Shown one piece after another: positions 7,448 to 16,331 of a DNA stretch of 64,000 nucleotides (the stretch's first letter is position 1; the number at the start of each line of letters is the position of its first letter). The stretch covers positions 25,189 through 89,188 of the forward strand of contig NZ_ML762925.1 of assembly GCF_009372235.1 (NCBI RefSeq). The letters are read 5' to 3'. This stretch comes from Dickeya oryzae (GTDB lineage Bacteria; Pseudomonadota; Gammaproteobacteria; Enterobacterales; Enterobacteriaceae). The notes below the pieces were generated by a model. It was given only the letters and a program-made list of their open reading frames with translations, searched no databases and was not told where the DNA came from. The translations under genes were made by a program, and so were the position numbers.

Positions 7448-7802
7448 ACGGATCAGAGGGGCGCGCTTCTGGCATGAAGCGGCAAATCCAGACATCGCCA
7501 GGCAGCTATGAGCCAGGAGCAGACGTTAAAGTGGGTACTGCGACGCATCACAAAACACCGCACCCAGAGCCTGCACTGGAAGACTTGCCGGTTCGCGCGT
7601 CATTACAGCGTATTCTTTGCCGTCCGACAGCCTGAAGAAAGGGGCAAGGTGCTCCGGTCGGCGGCCTGCCGGGTACTTTTCAACAGGGCGCAACGGATCA
7701 CTATCCGACGATTCAACTACCCGAGAATATCGCTCGTAACATCGAGCAACAGCAGGTAAACGACGCTTTTCCCGGTATTACCGTATATGGTGAATTGCAG
7801 GG
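7448..7802 (+). pseudogene. Decayed coding remnant, unrecognised
   Basis: No intact gene fits this 355-bp gap. One plus-strand frame is protein-like after a stop at 7633-7635: it reads GLPGTFQQGATDHYPTIQLP and continues through ITVYGELQG to a stop at 7804-7806. The same frame upstream of 7633 is also open from about 7444. This looks like the 3' end of a larger gene broken by a stop and loss of its 5' part. The family is not recognised. It lies beside the ArdC/CcdA remnant, so both may come from the same lost mobile element. Confidence 0.35.
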
Positions 7803-8261
7803 TTAAAACGTCCGGTATTCATCGCTGAAACAGCCATTTTCATCATGAAAGCGATTTAATGCGTCGATGGCATGCCTGTTCTCTTCCTGCCATTTCTTCG
7901 CTTCATAACGACGAAGCTCCGCATCAAGGGTGGCACTCAGGTTAATGCCCGCCTCACGCGACCGCACCAGTAAGGCACGCTCTACCGTCACGGTCACGAC
8001 CGGTAATAAAAACACCGTTTGCAGGATGCGCCGACTCTTTGCCGCCCGCAGCCTGCAAACTTCCCTTTCATTTCTATACGGCACCACTGCGACGCAACAG
8101 GTTTTCAGCCTGTAGAATGGCTCGAATGTCTCTGCGGGGCTAACAGCCTCAGTAGACAAGGAAAAGCCGTCAATTTGTTCAACGTTAAACACGGTGAAGA
8201 TTTTCAGCATCGGGATAGTATCGATTTCTCCGTCTTCGTTTTCCCTCTCTAAGATAGACAT
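7803..8261 (-). pseudogene. Chimeric ORF: ArdC-like fragment joined to CcdA-like antitoxin
   Basis: The 152-codon frame combines two unrelated pieces. The first 35 or so residues (GEIDTIPMLKIFTVFNVEQIDG) match the antirestriction protein ArdC, where IPxLKxYTVFNVEQ is conserved. The last 65 (from VTVTVERALL through REAGINLSATLDAELRRYEA, WQEENRHAIDALNRF and DEYRTF) match CcdA, the antitoxin of ccdAB, including its Trp/Glu-rich toxin-binding tail. The middle is not recognisable. No ccdB toxin gene follows at the 3' side. Both families are plasmid- and ICE-borne, so this marks a deleted mobile element. The CcdA tail could still be expressed as a solitary antitoxin. Confidence 0.6.
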
Positions 8262-8427
8262 AAAAACATAATAAGATGATAATAATTATTTTTATTGATA
8301 CACTCCCTTTAATTTAGTTGGTCCTAACAAGAATCCTTTTCGCCATAAAAACGAAAATTTAGAACGCCTCTGCACCCCACTATCAGTGGCGTTTTGCAAT
8401 ATACAAACTCGTGAGGAATCCAAGTTT

Positions 8428-8994
8428 ATGCGCTATCTCGTACTACCTTTTATGCTTTTCATTTTATCCGGCTGCCAGGCACTCACCACTTTTGACAAAT
8501 ATGCTACGCTACGTCTGTACGAAGTCTATAAAATTGACGGTGTTTCTGCCTGCGATTACAAACCCAAGTTCAATGAATGTACGGACGGTAAACAAGTATT
8601 CAATCTAAAAATTTCAGATGACAAAAGCAAAGTCGCATTAGTCACATACAATAAATACGCTTACTTCGGGTTCACTCGCGACGATTATCAAAGACAAACA
8701 CAGCCATTGCGTGATTTCCTACTATGGGTAAAACAGCCCAAAGCTAAAGACCAAAAAACGACTATGCTACGTAAACGGGGAAACGTTGCGGGAACAATGT
8801 TTGAAAATGAAGAGGTTGAATACCAATTTGATTACCTGCACTCTCGCTCTGATGTCCAATTGCTGGTTATTCAACCCTATAAAAATGGCAGTTCGTACGC
8901 CATGACAGAAGCAGAGGTCAGGAATTTGTTATCTGCTCTGGATGCATGGTATAACGGCACATTTACCGGACAACAGTTAGCCAACGTTTATTAG
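8428..8994 (+). CDS. Predicted lipoprotein, unknown function
   Basis: This 188-residue protein begins with a lipoprotein signal peptide (MRYLVLPFMLFILSGC, lipobox LSGC, Cys16). GAGGAA about 10 nt before the ATG at 8428 supports this start rather than upstream codons. The mature part has two cysteines near its start (CDYKPKFNEC) and no recognised domain. It faces a second small lipoprotein gene across a shared hairpin. Both are AT-rich compared with the surrounding chromosome, which suggests acquisition. Confidence 0.75.
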   Translation: MRYLVLPFMLFILSGCQALTTFDKYATLRLYEVYKIDGVSACDYKPKFNECTDGKQVFNLKISDDKSKVALVTYNKYAYFGFTRDDYQRQTQPLRDFLLWVKQPKAKDQKTTMLRKRGNVAGTMFENEEVEYQFDYLHSRSDVQLLVIQPYKNGSSYAMTEAEVRNLLSALDAWYNGTFTGQQLANVY

Positions 8995-9004
8995 TTAACC
9001 AATA

Positions 9005-9034
9005 TTGCCAGATAATACATAGATTATCTGGCAA
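9005..9034. terminator. Bidirectional hairpin between convergent lipoprotein genes
   Basis: TTGCCAGATAAT and ATTATCTGGCAA form a perfect 12-bp stem with a 6-nt loop, 10 bp after one stop codon and a few bases before the opposite one. There is no strong T run on either side. Confidence 0.6.
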
Positions 9035-9039
9035 TAAAG

Positions 9040-9585
9040 TCAGAATTGCTGGAATCGGGACTCGAAGACCTTGCAGTTCTTTATTGCAAGGTCGGTCACA
9101 GGTCTACGATCATAAAACCCTTTATCCGTTTTAAAAACCTCGTAAACAGCCAGGTGACGAGACGAATATGGGCTGACTAAAACGCCAGTGACATAATAAT
9201 AATTTCCGATAACCGGTTTAAATGTTATCGTGTCAGCAACACCATTTGGTGCGATCATTCTCACTGCGATATTCCCTTTGGCACTCACCCAAAATTCACG
9301 TTTCATTGGTGAGGACTCCGGAATTTCAGGAAAACCCAGTTCCTTATTATTCAACTTTGTTTGAAAACCAACAGCATTATTAGTGTACCCATTGTCAGGT
9401 GCATCTAAATTAATACATTCATGGGTATTCGGATAAACACGAATGTAATCAAGATTTCGGTTATCAAAGGTCATTCCAACACGGTCACTTCCCGAATAAT
9501 CCTCTAACTTATGGCTATAGGTTGCAACAGAACATCCACTCACACATCCACAAAGCATCCCTATCCAAAACAATCGTATAAACAT
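9040..9585 (-). CDS. Predicted lipoprotein, unknown function
   Basis: This 181-residue protein has a signal peptide MFIRLFWIGMLCGCVSGC with lipobox VSGC. The ATG at 9585 has GGGAT just upstream and is preferred to the one at 9618. No domain is recognised; the mature protein is mostly beta-rich and polar, with three cysteines after the lipid-bearing one (HECINL, NCKVF region). It is convergent with the other lipoprotein gene at 8428-8994 and shares no obvious sequence with it. Confidence 0.72.
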   Translation of the reverse strand: MFIRLFWIGMLCGCVSGCSVATYSHKLEDYSGSDRVGMTFDNRNLDYIRVYPNTHECINLDAPDNGYTNNAVGFQTKLNNKELGFPEIPESSPMKREFWVSAKGNIAVRMIAPNGVADTITFKPVIGNYYYVTGVLVSPYSSRHLAVYEVFKTDKGFYDRRPVTDLAIKNCKVFESRFQQF

Positions 9586-10004
9586 AATTATCCCAATATG
9601 CAAGATGAAAAAATACAACCCATTGATAAATGTAAATGAATGTTATTCAGAAATACAATAATTTTGTTCCAAACCTGTGGCATGATTATCATTACTCACG
9701 GAGGCATTCACTGCTTCAGCATTTCCCCGCCGAGCACTCGACAGCAGTATGACAGTTCTGCCGTGATGAATTATAGCTACACAAGCTGATCCTCCCCACG
9801 CAACGTCCCCCTTCCAGAGTAATCTCCCCTACTTGAGAGTGACGTCACGTGTCCACTGTTGCTGGGTAAGATCACGTCAAGTCACTATCCATTTTTAGCA
9901 AATCAACTCATTGAATATCGCCATTCTCGCAACTGGCACGCGCCTTGCTCATCAGTAACGTGATGAACACTGCACCCGTATCGCCTCGAGTGAATAAGAA
10001 GACA
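9586..10004. promoter_or_regulatory. Divergent intergenic region with GTGACGTCAC palindrome
   Basis: About 420 bp without a gene separates the lipoprotein and AraC starts. It holds a perfect 10-bp palindrome GTGACGTCAC (9839-9848) and a related GATCACGTCA about 30 bp on. These could be regulator sites for the AraC-type gene; nothing else is identifiable. Confidence 0.3.
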
Positions 10005-11003
10005 ATGAATATGGCTGAGAATATAACTGACATTGCTAATACTGAATTGAGCTCATTTTCCCTGACGCATATCCGATCCCAGAATATTGCTGAACATGTT
10101 GTCAATATCCCTGGTTGGTCACTGCACTATAACCAGTTTACTCAGGGAAAATTCGATGGTCAGTTGACCGTTCTGGAGTTAGAAGGCATCCAACTGATTC
10201 GCGAGCGCACGACCCAAGCACTGCTAAAGGAAGGTCAGGCTGTTAAAAATCAGCTATTTACCTTTCCACTTTATACGCCGTCAGACGCCTTTTACTGTGC
10301 AGGCCATCATATTCATCGTGAAAGCCTGCTGGTTGCGCCGTCAAACTCCTTGCCAGAATTACGAGCACCGGAGTCTGTTGATCTACTTCTGATCAGCGTG
10401 GATAGCGCCTGTTTCCCTACTATTTTTGACGCCGTTGATGAACGAACGCTACGCGCACCTCTCCTCTTTCCGCTGGTTAATCATGATAACCTCATGCGCT
10501 GGCGTATGCTCAGCGACAGTATTGAAGTCAATGAAAGCAATAACAGTAATCCTACATTATTGACATTCGCAGCGGTGCGTCAGGCGATTAAAGACACCAT
10601 TCTTATCTATCTATCTGAAATAATTGAACCTGAATCTGCTATCGTCCTAACCAACAGTACCAAAAAACGCATTGTGGATCGTGCTCGTGAATACATGATG
10701 GCGCACTGTGATAGCCCCCCTTCTATTCTGGATGTGTGTAAATATGCAGGGGCGAGCCGCCGTAAACTTCAGTACTGCTTTCAGGAAACCCTGGGAATTA
10801 ATCCCATCAGCTATCTACGCATATTACGTCTAAATGGTGTGCACCATGACCTATTAGAGGGCGCAACAACTGTGCAAGACACTGCGTGTCACTGGGGGTT
10901 CTGGCATCTCAGCCGCTTCGCGAACGACTATCGTCAGCTTTTTGGGGAATATCCATCAACAACATTAAATCGCTCCGGCAACAATTTTGCTAATTCCGGA
11001 TAA
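10005..11003 (+). CDS. AraC-family regulator, EutR-like
   Basis: About 332 residues. The C-terminal third is a double helix-turn-helix AraC/XylS domain (about 225-325) with ILDVCKYAGASRRKLQYCF and the second helix region CHWGFWHLSRFANDYRQLFGEYPS, close in style to EutR. The N-terminal half (GWSLHYNQFTQGKFDGQLTVLEL) is also EutR-like. The start is uncertain: ATG at 10005, with AAGAAG upstream, or ATG at 9963. It sits 57 bp upstream of the outer-membrane/MFS/amidase genes on the same strand and is likely to control them. The effector is probably the substrate of that pathway. Confidence 0.88.
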   Translation: MNMAENITDIANTELSSFSLTHIRSQNIAEHVVNIPGWSLHYNQFTQGKFDGQLTVLELEGIQLIRERTTQALLKEGQAVKNQLFTFPLYTPSDAFYCAGHHIHRESLLVAPSNSLPELRAPESVDLLLISVDSACFPTIFDAVDERTLRAPLLFPLVNHDNLMRWRMLSDSIEVNESNNSNPTLLTFAAVRQAIKDTILIYLSEIIEPESAIVLTNSTKKRIVDRAREYMMAHCDSPPSILDVCKYAGASRRKLQYCFQETLGINPISYLRILRLNGVHHDLLEGATTVQDTACHWGFWHLSRFANDYRQLFGEYPSTTLNRSGNNFANSG

Positions 11004-11060
11004 CAACAAGCCATTTCCATTGCCTACTCTGGATTCACAACAAAATCAGGAGATGGCAGC

Positions 11061-11996
11061 ATGAAGATGAATTATCGCAGAAATATCACAGCAATTACCT
11101 TCTTTTCTCCGCTTTTCCTTGCCATGACCGTAACACCGGGCATGGCAACAGAAAATGGAACTCCCTCTACTGCCGCAGGAACCTATGACTTTGGTGCGGG
11201 CTTTTTACCGCATACCACCGACTTGGGAACGTTTGGCTCCCGCGTGGCGTACTACAGCGCACATGCCAATCTCGATAACGCTGGCAACAAAAAAAATGCC
11301 CCGTTCTCTCTGCAAGTACTCACTATGAGCCTGGCCTGGCTGAAGATGACAGATCAAACGCTATTAGGAGGGCGTTACGGTTTTGGTGTGATTCAACCGT
11401 TTTTCAAAATGGACACGGACATGGTCGCACAAACACCGGTTGGTCCATTATCACTCAGCAGTGATGTCTTCCGTCAGGCAGACCTTCAGGTCATACCGCT
11501 TATCCTTGGCTGGGTCCCCTCTCAAAACCTCTCTATCAACACCCAATTTCAGGTTCAGGCACCGACTGGCGATTACGATAAAAACCGGTTACTAAACCCT
11601 GGTCTCAACCATTGGGTTTTTTCTCCGATGCTCAATGCCACCTATATAACAAACAGCGGTTTTGAGGTTTCATCGAGCTTTCAGGTTGATTTCAATACAG
11701 AAAACCACGAGACAGATTATCGCAACGGCACGGAATATCGTTACGAATATGCCGCAGGTCAGCACATTGGTAACTGGACAGTAGGTATTGGCGGCTACTA
11801 CTACAACCAATTCAGCGATGACCGGAGCAACTCGCTGACAGCAGGCAACCGATCTCGAACATTTGCCTACGGCCCTGCGGTGAGTTACTTCTCCCCAACC
11901 AGCCCCTCTTTCTGGATTCACGCTTACAAAGAAGATGACAGTCGTAACCGTACCCAGGGTTACACCATCGCTTTACGTGTTGCACAAAGTTTCTGA
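11061..11996 (+). CDS. SphA/MetA-pathway-type outer membrane protein
   Basis: This 311-residue protein has a signal peptide (AITFFSPLFLAMTVTPGMA) and then a beta-barrel-like sequence of alternating hydrophobic and polar residues ending in the aromatic C-terminus RVAQSF, typical of outer-membrane proteins. The pattern GAGFLPHTTDLGTFGSRVAYYS with GDYDKNRLLNPGLNHW matches the family annotated as phenol-degradation MetA/SphA, thought to admit hydrophobic or aromatic compounds. AGGAGATGGCAGC precedes the ATG. It is the first structural gene of a cluster with an MFS transporter and an amidase, suggesting uptake of an amide across the outer membrane. Confidence 0.8.
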   Translation: MKMNYRRNITAITFFSPLFLAMTVTPGMATENGTPSTAAGTYDFGAGFLPHTTDLGTFGSRVAYYSAHANLDNAGNKKNAPFSLQVLTMSLAWLKMTDQTLLGGRYGFGVIQPFFKMDTDMVAQTPVGPLSLSSDVFRQADLQVIPLILGWVPSQNLSINTQFQVQAPTGDYDKNRLLNPGLNHWVFSPMLNATYITNSGFEVSSSFQVDFNTENHETDYRNGTEYRYEYAAGQHIGNWTVGIGGYYYNQFSDDRSNSLTAGNRSRTFAYGPAVSYFSPTSPSFWIHAYKEDDSRNRTQGYTIALRVAQSF

Positions 11997-12006
11997 GGAA
12001 CGTGCC

Positions 12007-13218
12007 ATGTCGATAACCACATCATTACATCGCCCTCGCGCGAGCAAAGAAGGGCTGATTCTTATTCTGGGTAGCAGCCTGACCATTATGGGATCGGTCA
12101 TGATTGCTGCGGTGATGCCGAAAATAGCCGCAGAATTTGGCACCACAACGCCTGGCGCGAATATTTTAATCCCATTAACCATCACAGGGCCGGCGCTAGC
12201 CATGGCAGTGTGTTCGCCAATGGTTGGCTGGTTGGCCGACCGCTGTGGTCGCAAAAATCTGCTTATTCTTGCAACGCTACTGTATGCCGTTACCGGCATG
12301 TTGCCTGCGTTGCTCAATAATCTAAGCGGCATTGTATTCAGCCGACTGGTATTTGGTGTCTGCGAAGCCGCTATCATGACCTGCAGCTCGACCCTGATTG
12401 CCGATTATTGGCATGCTCAGGAGCGAAGCCGTTTCGTTAATTTACAGGTTGTCTCGATTGGTGTTGTCGGCGCGATATTTTTCATCGTCGGCGGTGCGCT
12501 GGGCGAACATTCCTGGAGAATGCCCTTCTACCTTTATCTGCTACCACTGCTGTTAGTCCCATTTATGATGAAGATACTTTGGGAACCGACATCTCAACAT
12601 CTTCCTCAGCCTCATTCGCAATCAGAATCCCAGCCGATAAATTTGGCGGCGCTGCTGGCCAATTACCTACTGATCTTTGGCGGTATGGTGCTGGCATTCG
12701 TTGTTCCTGTACAAACCCCTGCGCTATTGGTGCAGTCAGGGGTGACATCCAGCACTCTTATTGGTCTTTCTGCCGGAGTAGGATTACTGGCTTCATTGGT
12801 GGGATCGTTACTGTGGCCGCTACTGCGTGGGCAGTTTGGCATTATGGGCGTTAATGTCTTACTACTGACGCTGACAGGAATTGGGCTGTGGTTGTTGGTT
12901 CACGCAACGGGTTATCCACACATTCTGGTTGCGGTGTTTATCCATGGTGTCGGTATCGGCATACTGGTTCCTAACACGATGCTTCCCGTTATGAACGCAT
13001 TGTCTGAAAAACACCGTGGGAAAGGCGTGGGCATGTTTACAGGCTGCTTGTATATCGGCCAGTTTGTTAGTCCATTGATTGTGGCAGTATTAGCAGGATT
13101 GACACAAGGAGTTGTGGCGGCAATTCAAATTTTATCTATTGCCAGCTTTGGCAGTGCCTTGCTGTGGCTGGTAAGTGCCCTAAAAACACGCGGCCCCCAA
13201 GTGACTATCAACCGATAA
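12007..13218 (+). CDS. MFS transporter
   Basis: A 403-residue major facilitator with about 12 membrane segments. It has the loop 2-3 motif GWLADRCGRKN (residues about 76-86) and a family repeat in the second half. I chose the ATG at 12007, with TGAGGAACGTGCC just upstream, rather than the frame start further left. The gene begins 10 bp after the outer-membrane protein stop, so translation is likely coupled. The amidase begins 28 bp after it. It probably imports the amidase substrate or exports the product. Confidence 0.9.
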   Translation: MSITTSLHRPRASKEGLILILGSSLTIMGSVMIAAVMPKIAAEFGTTTPGANILIPLTITGPALAMAVCSPMVGWLADRCGRKNLLILATLLYAVTGMLPALLNNLSGIVFSRLVFGVCEAAIMTCSSTLIADYWHAQERSRFVNLQVVSIGVVGAIFFIVGGALGEHSWRMPFYLYLLPLLLVPFMMKILWEPTSQHLPQPHSQSESQPINLAALLANYLLIFGGMVLAFVVPVQTPALLVQSGVTSSTLIGLSAGVGLLASLVGSLLWPLLRGQFGIMGVNVLLLTLTGIGLWLLVHATGYPHILVAVFIHGVGIGILVPNTMLPVMNALSEKHRGKGVGMFTGCLYIGQFVSPLIVAVLAGLTQGVVAAIQILSIASFGSALLWLVSALKTRGPQVTINR

Positions 13219-13246
13219 AAATCATAATCGACTAAGGAGTATTACC

Positions 13247-14695
13247 ATGAAGCCAATCCAACAAATTCTGGATACTGAAGATGGACTGGGCCTTGCTCAG
13301 TACGTCAAATGTGGCGATGTGACGCCAGGTGAACTACTTGAAGGCGTTATTGAACGTTTGGAGAAAGTGAACCCACACATTAATGCCGTCGCTGAAACGC
13401 TGTTCGAAAGCGCACGAGAGAACGCCAGACAACCTCATGTAATGACGGGAACATTTGCCGGGGTTCCAACACTAGTTAAAGATTTATTTACCGCGGTAAA
13501 AGAGGCTCGAATGGCTAACGGATCACTCGCCTTGGGCGATGCACATCCAGGATTAGATGATGAGTTAGTATCACGTTACCGTAAAGCAGGTATTGTCATT
13601 GCGGGGACGTCAACATCACCTGAATTTGGTTCGTCCTATACGACAGAATCAACACGCTTCGGCGCAACACGCAACCCATGGAATCTGGCGCATAGCGCCG
13701 GAGGCTCCAGTGGCGGTGCTGCAGCGCTCGTCGCAGCCAGAGTCGTTCCTTTCGCACATGGCAATGATGGCGGCGGCTCCATTCGCGTCCCCGCTTCCTG
13801 CTGTGGGGTGTTTGGTTTGAAACCAACCCGTGGACGTATGCCTAACGGGCCATTAGCCGGTGAAGGCTGGGCAGGAATGGGCGTATCGCACGCCATTACC
13901 CTATCGGTACGCGACAGCGCAGCGTTACTGGATATTTCTGCAGGTTCTGACCTGGGTGCCCCCTATGCTGCCCCCTATCAGGCTGCCCCCTTCCTTGATG
14001 GTTTGTCGCGACCGACCGGAAAATTGCGCATCGCTATGGTCGAACACTTATCACCCTGGACCACCAGTAAACAGGCACTGGAGAGCGTTCGCGCTACCGC
14101 AGCCTTGTGTGAACAATTGGGACACCACGTGGAGGTTGTCTCGCTGCCCGTTGATGCCGAGCAGTTCTACAGTGATGTGTTTACCATTATCGGCGTTAAC
14201 ACACAGACTTATGTTGACATGCTGAGTCATATACGTGGCCAGCCAGTGTCATTTGAGGAAGTAGAGCCGAGAACCCGCGTGATGTTACGGGAGCGTGGTC
14301 GCATACCCGGGACTGACTATGTGATGGCAGTGAATGCCATACACGCGCTGGGACGTCGCTTCGCCCATTTCATGACGCAATACGATCTGATTCTCACACC
14401 AACGCTGACACAGGCCCCGCCGCTTATCGGCCAACTGGATGCCTTTGATGATACGCTGAGTGTGCGTGATGTTATTGAAGGGTTTCATCGTTATTGTCCG
14501 TTTACTGCATTATTTAACGCTACCGGCCAGCCCGCCATGTCTGTCCCGCTTTACTGGACGCCGGAAGGGTTACCTATTGGTTCACACTTTGCAGCCCGTT
14601 TTGGTGATGAGCAAACGCTGCTGTCACTCGCCGCTGAGCTAGAACGAGTGAAACCGTGGGCGAAACACATCCCCTCGATAAATGCGCTAAGTTAA
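13247..14695 (+). CDS. Amidase-signature hydrolase
   Basis: This 482-residue enzyme carries the complete amidase-signature triad: Lys78 (GVPTLVKDLF), the cis-Ser in GGSSGG (152-157) and the nucleophile Ser178 in DGGGSIR. The overall sequence (TMANGSLALGD-like and ARVVPFAHGNDGG stretches) recalls 6-aminohexanoate-cyclic-dimer hydrolase and related amidases. AAGGAG lies before the ATG. It hydrolyses an amide bond in the cytoplasm; together with the outer-membrane protein and MFS carrier it suggests catabolism of an imported amide. The specific substrate cannot be read from sequence. Confidence 0.92.
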   Translation: MKPIQQILDTEDGLGLAQYVKCGDVTPGELLEGVIERLEKVNPHINAVAETLFESARENARQPHVMTGTFAGVPTLVKDLFTAVKEARMANGSLALGDAHPGLDDELVSRYRKAGIVIAGTSTSPEFGSSYTTESTRFGATRNPWNLAHSAGGSSGGAAALVAARVVPFAHGNDGGGSIRVPASCCGVFGLKPTRGRMPNGPLAGEGWAGMGVSHAITLSVRDSAALLDISAGSDLGAPYAAPYQAAPFLDGLSRPTGKLRIAMVEHLSPWTTSKQALESVRATAALCEQLGHHVEVVSLPVDAEQFYSDVFTIIGVNTQTYVDMLSHIRGQPVSFEEVEPRTRVMLRERGRIPGTDYVMAVNAIHALGRRFAHFMTQYDLILTPTLTQAPPLIGQLDAFDDTLSVRDVIEGFHRYCPFTALFNATGQPAMSVPLYWTPEGLPIGSHFAARFGDEQTLLSLAAELERVKPWAKHIPSINALS

Positions 14696-14729
14696 TTCGC
14701 TCATTTTAGGGTCCGGAAAAGCAGTAAAA

Positions 14730-14765
14730 GGCGCTCCCTACACACCGCTGCGGGAGCGCCTTTTT
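14730..14765 (+). terminator. Rho-independent terminator after the amidase
   Basis: GGCGCTCCC (14730-14738) pairs with GGGAGCGCC (14752-14760), directly followed by TTTTT. It closes the AraC/amidase cluster and, with A residues on the other side, may also serve the convergent permease gene. Confidence 0.92.
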
Positions 14766-14804
14766 CATTGCTGAAACAGAAGAAGGCAAAACACGTCTTC
14801 TGTC

Positions 14805-16187
14805 TTAGATTCTCACGGTACGCAGTGATGACATGTAATACCCCGCCAGCGCACAGGCCGCAATAAACCACGGAATCGTCTTCACCACCACGGAATCACT
14901 GCCGCTCAAGGACTGCAGATTGGTGACGACCAGAATAATGGTGATCGACATAAAAATCACCGACAGCAGTGGAGCCCAGAATACCTGCAGACGGCTATCG
15001 TCGGTGGACATGCGGCGGAAGAACATCACCACCGCAGCCGATACACCCAATTGCAGAATGAGAATGCACAGGGTCGCGACGGCTGAACCGATAGCAAAAA
15101 TATGCACCATCGGATCCAGGCCCGCGCTTCCTATTCCAAGCAGCAATATCAACAGGATAACGCTGTGCAGATGGCTGGCATTATGCGGGGTGCCGTTAGT
15201 CAGGTGGGTTTTGCTCAGTGCTTTCCAGATCAAGCCATCACGGCTGATGCTAAAGATGTAACGCGAAATGTTGTTGTGAAAGGCCAGAGAGGCCGCGAAC
15301 AGGCTGGTGATCAACAGAACCGACATACTATCGACCGCCCACTGCCCGACATACTGGCGAGTAATATTGAAAACAAAATTACCGGGGTCCTTGCTGGCAA
15401 TGGCGACGATGTCATCGAAGCCATACGCCTGTACCAGTGACCAACTGGTGAAACAGAAAAAAGCGGTGATCAGCAGCAAGGCACAGAGGGTGGCACGGGG
15501 TACGGTTTTCTGCGGGTCCCGGCACTCTTCAGCGTAAATGGCTGTTGATTCAAAACCGATAAAGGAAGCGATAGTAAAAATGAAGGCGATGCCAAGGTTA
15601 CCGTGCATGAACACCGAAGGTTCAAACGATTCGACGGTGTAGGAACCGGCTTTCTTTACCAGCAGCATGACGTCAGTCAGCAGTACGATGGCAACTTCAG
15701 CCAGCATCAGCACGCCCAGCAGCTTGCCCCCCACCTCAACGCGCTTGATGCCCAGCACCCAGGCAATCACCGTGAATACCATGCTCAGCATCCACCAGGG
15801 AAGATGCAGGCTGACATGCTCTTCCAAAAACAACTGTGTAAAAAAGCCGAGCATGGCAACAATCGCCACCTGGATGGAAGCATAGGCCATCAGCGCCAAC
15901 ACAGAGGCTGATGCTCCCCAGTGGTCACCCAACCCTTTTGAGATGTAGGTATAGAAAGCACCGGCATTATTGACGTAGCGGCTCATGGCGATAAAACCCA
16001 CCGCAAATGTCATCAAAATAATGCACGACAGAATATAAAACACCGGAATGCCGCCGCCGTTGCCGGAAATAATCGCTATCGGCAGGCCACCGACCACGCC
16101 AGTCAAAGGCGATGCGGCCGCGACCACAAAAAAGACCAGGGAAAATAAACCCAACGTATTTTTGCGTAAACCATTATCGTTGTTCAT
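14805..16187 (-). CDS. APC-family amino acid permease
   Basis: A 460-residue protein with about 12 hydrophobic segments. The start LGLFSLVFFVVAAASPLTGVVGG is the conserved first segment of APC amino-acid/polyamine permeases, and FESTAIYAEECRDPQKTVPRA (about 215-235) is the family's consensus loop. GGAGACGCTAACG precedes the ATG. It is followed upstream by an AraC-type regulator on the same strand and then the divergent cyclodeaminase-like/RidA/oxidase operon, so it likely imports the amine or amino acid broken down there. Confidence 0.92.
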   Translation of the reverse strand: MNNDNGLRKNTLGLFSLVFFVVAAASPLTGVVGGLPIAIISGNGGGIPVFYILSCIILMTFAVGFIAMSRYVNNAGAFYTYISKGLGDHWGASASVLALMAYASIQVAIVAMLGFFTQLFLEEHVSLHLPWWMLSMVFTVIAWVLGIKRVEVGGKLLGVLMLAEVAIVLLTDVMLLVKKAGSYTVESFEPSVFMHGNLGIAFIFTIASFIGFESTAIYAEECRDPQKTVPRATLCALLLITAFFCFTSWSLVQAYGFDDIVAIASKDPGNFVFNITRQYVGQWAVDSMSVLLITSLFAASLAFHNNISRYIFSISRDGLIWKALSKTHLTNGTPHNASHLHSVILLILLLGIGSAGLDPMVHIFAIGSAVATLCILILQLGVSAAVVMFFRRMSTDDSRLQVFWAPLLSVIFMSITIILVVTNLQSLSGSDSVVVKTIPWFIAACALAGYYMSSLRTVRI

Positions 16188-16301
16188 CGTTAGCGTCTCC
16201 GTGAAAGAGAGTGAAATTTTTCAGACAATCTGCGTCGCCTGAAGCAGGTAACTTCACTGAATCATTTCCCCGTATACGCGGATAGAAAAAATCGGACAGG
16301 G

Positions 16302-16325
16302 CAACGGTGCAGGCTTGCACCGTTG
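16302..16325 (-). terminator. Hairpin after the AraC-type gene
   Basis: CAACGGTGCA and TGCACCGTTG form a perfect 10-bp stem with a 4-nt loop, 6 bp beyond the regulator's stop on the minus strand. T residues follow only after about 11 nt, so it may attenuate instead of fully terminating transcription into the permease. Confidence 0.6.
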
Positions 16326-16331
16326 TAGTGC

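Noticed and set aside
7508-7759. An 83-codon frame with a plausible ribosome-binding site
   Set aside because: Its basic, Cys/Arg-rich translation resembles nothing and it lies across a decayed segment whose other frame looks like the real remnant.
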